Assembly: GCA_900755005.1 (NCBI GenBank)
Contig: CAAEEX010000044.1
Span: 1 to 45,671 of the forward strand
Origin: an uncultured Collinsella sp.
GTDB taxonomy: Bacteria > Actinomycetota > Coriobacteriia > Coriobacteriales > Coriobacteriaceae
Direction: 5' to 3'
Length of the DNA: 45,671 nucleotides
Shown one piece after another: positions 43,579 to 45,671 of the stretch (positions are counted from its first letter, which is position 1; the number at the start of each line of letters is the position of its first letter). Position numbers and translations under genes: made by a program. Under the pieces are notes generated by a model that was given only the letters and a program-made list of their open reading frames with translations, had not been told where the DNA came from and searched no databases.

Positions 43579-45397
43579 AGTCGGCGTAGGTGAAGGTGGT
43601 GACGTCGAACATGCCCTCGGGGCGGATGCGGAGCGTCGGGATCACCGGCAGGGGCAGGAAGATGATGCCCATGATGGGGTCGAGCGGCGGCTCGATGCCC
43701 ATGGCGCGCGCCTTGACCATAAAGTCGTCGTGCTGCGCGGCGACATCCTCGGCCGTGCCCTCGCTCATCAGGCCACCGAGCGCCAGCGGGATGCGCGCTA
43801 CGACCTCGCCATCGCGTACCAGCACGTGGCCGCCCTGGCCAACAGCCTCGACGGCAGCCATCATGTCGGCCGCGTTGTCGCCCACCACGCACACGTTGTG
43901 CGAATCGTGGCCAATCGTCGAGGCGATGGCACCGCCCGTGATGGTAAAGCCGCGCACCCAGCCGCGACCAATGTGCTTGCCAACGAGACCCAGGCCCGCA
44001 GGACCATCACCGTCGGCGCCCTCGGCCTGCAGTGACACGCCGCGGCCGTGGCGCTCGATCAGCATAATGCGGCGCAGGCCCTCGGCGCTCTCGGGGCGAG
44101 CCATGCCCGTGATGGCCTTACCCGGCACCACGTCAATCACGGCCTCGCCCGGCTTAAAGGCATAGTCAAACACGTCGAGCGAAAGCTTCGGCAGCTTAAC
44201 GGAGGCGCGCAGCTCATCGGCAAGGGCCGCAACCTCGGCCATCTCGGGTGCGATCTCGCCCACAAAGGTGCCGTCCTGCGCCACCAGAGCACCGGCGGCA
44301 TATACGCGATGCGGAGCCTTGGCAAACGTCAGGTCATCGAGCAACAGCAGGTCGGCGCGTTTGCCCGGGGCGATCGCGCCACGGAGCTCATGCGGGTCGC
44401 GACAGCCGTGGTCCAGGCCAAATGCCTCAGCCGTGGAAAGGGACGCCATGGAGATGGCGACCACCGGGTCGATGCCGGCCTCGATGGCCACGCGGCAGGC
44501 ATTGTCGATCATGCCGGTCGAAAGAGCATCGGAGGGAGCGCGGTCGTCGGTCGCAAAGCAGCAGCGGCGGGCGCGGGCAGGGTTCTCCAGCAGCATCGGA
44601 GACAAATTGGCCAGGTCGTGGCTGCACGTGCCCTCACGCAGCATCACATACATGCCGCGGGACAGCTTGTCGAGCGCCTCCTCGGGAATCGTCGACTCGT
44701 GGTCGGCGATAATGCCCGCTGCGGCATAGGCGTTGAGGTCCATACCGGCAACGAGCGGCGCGTGGCCGTCAACCTGCTTGGACGGCGTCTGGTTGGCAGC
44801 ATCGATGCGGGCACAGGTCTCGGGGTCGGCCATAAAGACGCCCGGCAGGTTCATCATTTCGCCCAGACCAAAGACATCGCCCGGATGCTCGGCAAAAAAC
44901 GCCTGCATGTCAGCGGCGGTAATCACAGCGCCCGCTTGCTCGTCGGGCAGTGCGGGCACGCACGAAGGCATCATGTACTTGATGGAGATGGGCGCACGAC
45001 GACCATCCTCGATCATAAAGCGCAGGCCGTCGAGACCGGCAACATTGGCAATCTCGTGGCTGTCGGCAATGGCGGTGGTAGTACCGCGCGTCGCGGCCAT
45101 GCGAGCATACTCGGCGGGACGGATGTTCGAGGACTCAATGTGCAGATGCCCGTCAATAAAACCGGGAGCGAGATAGCGACCCTGGCAGTCGACGACCTCA
45201 GTTGCCTCGTAGGTGCCAGCGGCATCGTCGCGACCATCGTAGAGCACGCCGACGATCACACCGTCCTTGACGGCAACGCTACCGGGCGCCACACGCTGGC
45301 CATACACGTCGACGATCTGCGCATTGGTAAACAGCGTGTCGACGGGCACGCGGCCCTCGGCGGCCTCGATCACAGACCTCATGACCTCAACGGACAT
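43577..45397 (-). CDS. adeC: Adenine deaminase
   Basis: A 606-residue amidohydrolase that converts adenine to hypoxanthine and ammonia. Landmarks are YLAPGFIDGHLHIESSNI with the metal-binding histidines, ADSHEIANVAGLDGLRFM, GEMMNLPGVF, the DGHAPLV segment, FATDDRAPSDAL and the C-terminal TGGAIASTIGHDSHNVCVVG. This fits the long AdeC family and is unlike adenosine deaminases. I set the start at ATG 45397 because AAAGGAGA lies seven bases upstream; the frame is open further but shows no family similarity. It belongs to purine salvage. Upstream, 45398-45671 holds a GGGGACAGG repeat and no gene I can support. Confidence 0.95.
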   Translation of the reverse strand: MSVEVMRSVIEAAEGRVPVDTLFTNAQIVDVYGQRVAPGSVAVKDGVIVGVLYDGRDDAAGTYEATEVVDCQGRYLAPGFIDGHLHIESSNIRPAEYARMAATRGTTTAIADSHEIANVAGLDGLRFMIEDGRRAPISIKYMMPSCVPALPDEQAGAVITAADMQAFFAEHPGDVFGLGEMMNLPGVFMADPETCARIDAANQTPSKQVDGHAPLVAGMDLNAYAAAGIIADHESTIPEEALDKLSRGMYVMLREGTCSHDLANLSPMLLENPARARRCCFATDDRAPSDALSTGMIDNACRVAIEAGIDPVVAISMASLSTAEAFGLDHGCRDPHELRGAIAPGKRADLLLLDDLTFAKAPHRVYAAGALVAQDGTFVGEIAPEMAEVAALADELRASVKLPKLSLDVFDYAFKPGEAVIDVVPGKAITGMARPESAEGLRRIMLIERHGRGVSLQAEGADGDGPAGLGLVGKHIGRGWVRGFTITGGAIASTIGHDSHNVCVVGDNAADMMAAVEAVGQGGHVLVRDGEVVARIPLALGGLMSEGTAEDVAAQHDDFMVKARAMGIEPPLDPIMGIIFLPLPVIPTLRIRPEGMFDVTTFTYAD

Positions 45398-45535
45398 ACA
45401 TTCTCCTTTAACCGTAGAAAACAGCTGCGGAGCGGACAGGCCTTCACCGCAGCAAGACAATAGCCATTGTATGCCCAAACGATGGGTCGGGAATACACCC
45501 CCTCCGCTTAACGGCACACGCCGCTTGGCGCAATG

Positions 45536-45575
45536 GGGACAGGTTGCTTTGTACCAATGACAAGGAGTGTCCCAA
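45536..45575. repeat. GGGGACAGGTT repeat near adenine deaminase
   Basis: GGGACA...TGTCCC arms with inner CTTTGT / ACAAGG pairing. The core GGGGACAGGTTGCTTTGT belongs with the similar cores at 18001, 30095 and 30195. Confidence 0.65.
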
Positions 45576-45671
45576 AGTGCCGACACAGACGATATGAGCA
45601 GGACATAAAAACATTGAGAGCCCCTGCTGCATGAAAGACCGCGGATTAGGCCGACAATGGTGAGTGTCTAA

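Noticed and set aside
44048..45463. 471-residue plus-strand frame opposite adenine deaminase
   Set aside because: Antisense shadow; no motif and no ribosome-binding site.

Overview
The window looks like a chromosomal segment of a high-GC, gut-type actinobacterium of the Coriobacteriia, most like Collinsella. This is judged from gene content and protein style, not from a marker gene. It carries about 33 intact genes, two tRNA genes, three gene remnants and an unusually dense set of palindromic intergenic repeats. Most genes lie on the minus strand.

Layout. 1-5203: glutamate synthase gltD (cut by the window edge) and gltB. 5204-8239: gpmA and mntH (plus strand), bracketed on both sides by the same tandem pair of palindromes. 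8240-8976: a small rubredoxin and a flavin reductase. 9185-10827: smpB, a TPR protein, tRNA-Glu(CUC) and tRNA-Gln(CUG). 11093-11935: an unknown small gene and an ArsC/Spx-like protein. 12028-16471: a MurNAc-recycling operon, murR-murQ-PTS EIIBC-mupG, in the order 5' to 3' on the minus strand. 16676-20280: a VanZ-like protein, a solitary serine recombinase and RNase R. 20416-22543: ftsE-ftsX, with a long disordered N-terminal extension on FtsE. 22995-24768: a two-subunit transketolase. 24976-30721: yitT, prfB, secA and rpmE.

30873-39562 is accessory DNA. It holds a GNAT acetyltransferase stub, a DUF1648 membrane protein, a frameshifted IS256-type transposase tail, an ABC-2 transporter cassette (two ATPase domains and three related permease domains), a divergent DUF2975/YozG-like HTH pair, and an integrase that lost its N-terminus. 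Two 66-bp direct repeats (32135-32200 and 39497-39562) bracket the ABC cassette, the HTH pair and the integrase remnant. From 39744 core genes resume: an ACT-domain protein, citrate synthase, two HAD phosphatases and adenine deaminase.

Functional themes are nitrogen assimilation (gltBD), peptidoglycan-sugar salvage (mur operon), cell division (ftsEX), protein export and translation (secA, prfB, smpB, rpmE), central carbon metabolism (gpmA, tkt, citrate synthase) and metal/redox handling (mntH, rubredoxin, flavin reductase). The points most worth a second look are the repeat-bracketed ABC cassette, several families of REP-like palindromes (some placed at stop codons or flanking genes), RF2 with SPT in place of the usual SPF motif, the FtsE extension, and three places where an intrinsic terminator lies against or within the Shine-Dalgarno of the next gene.
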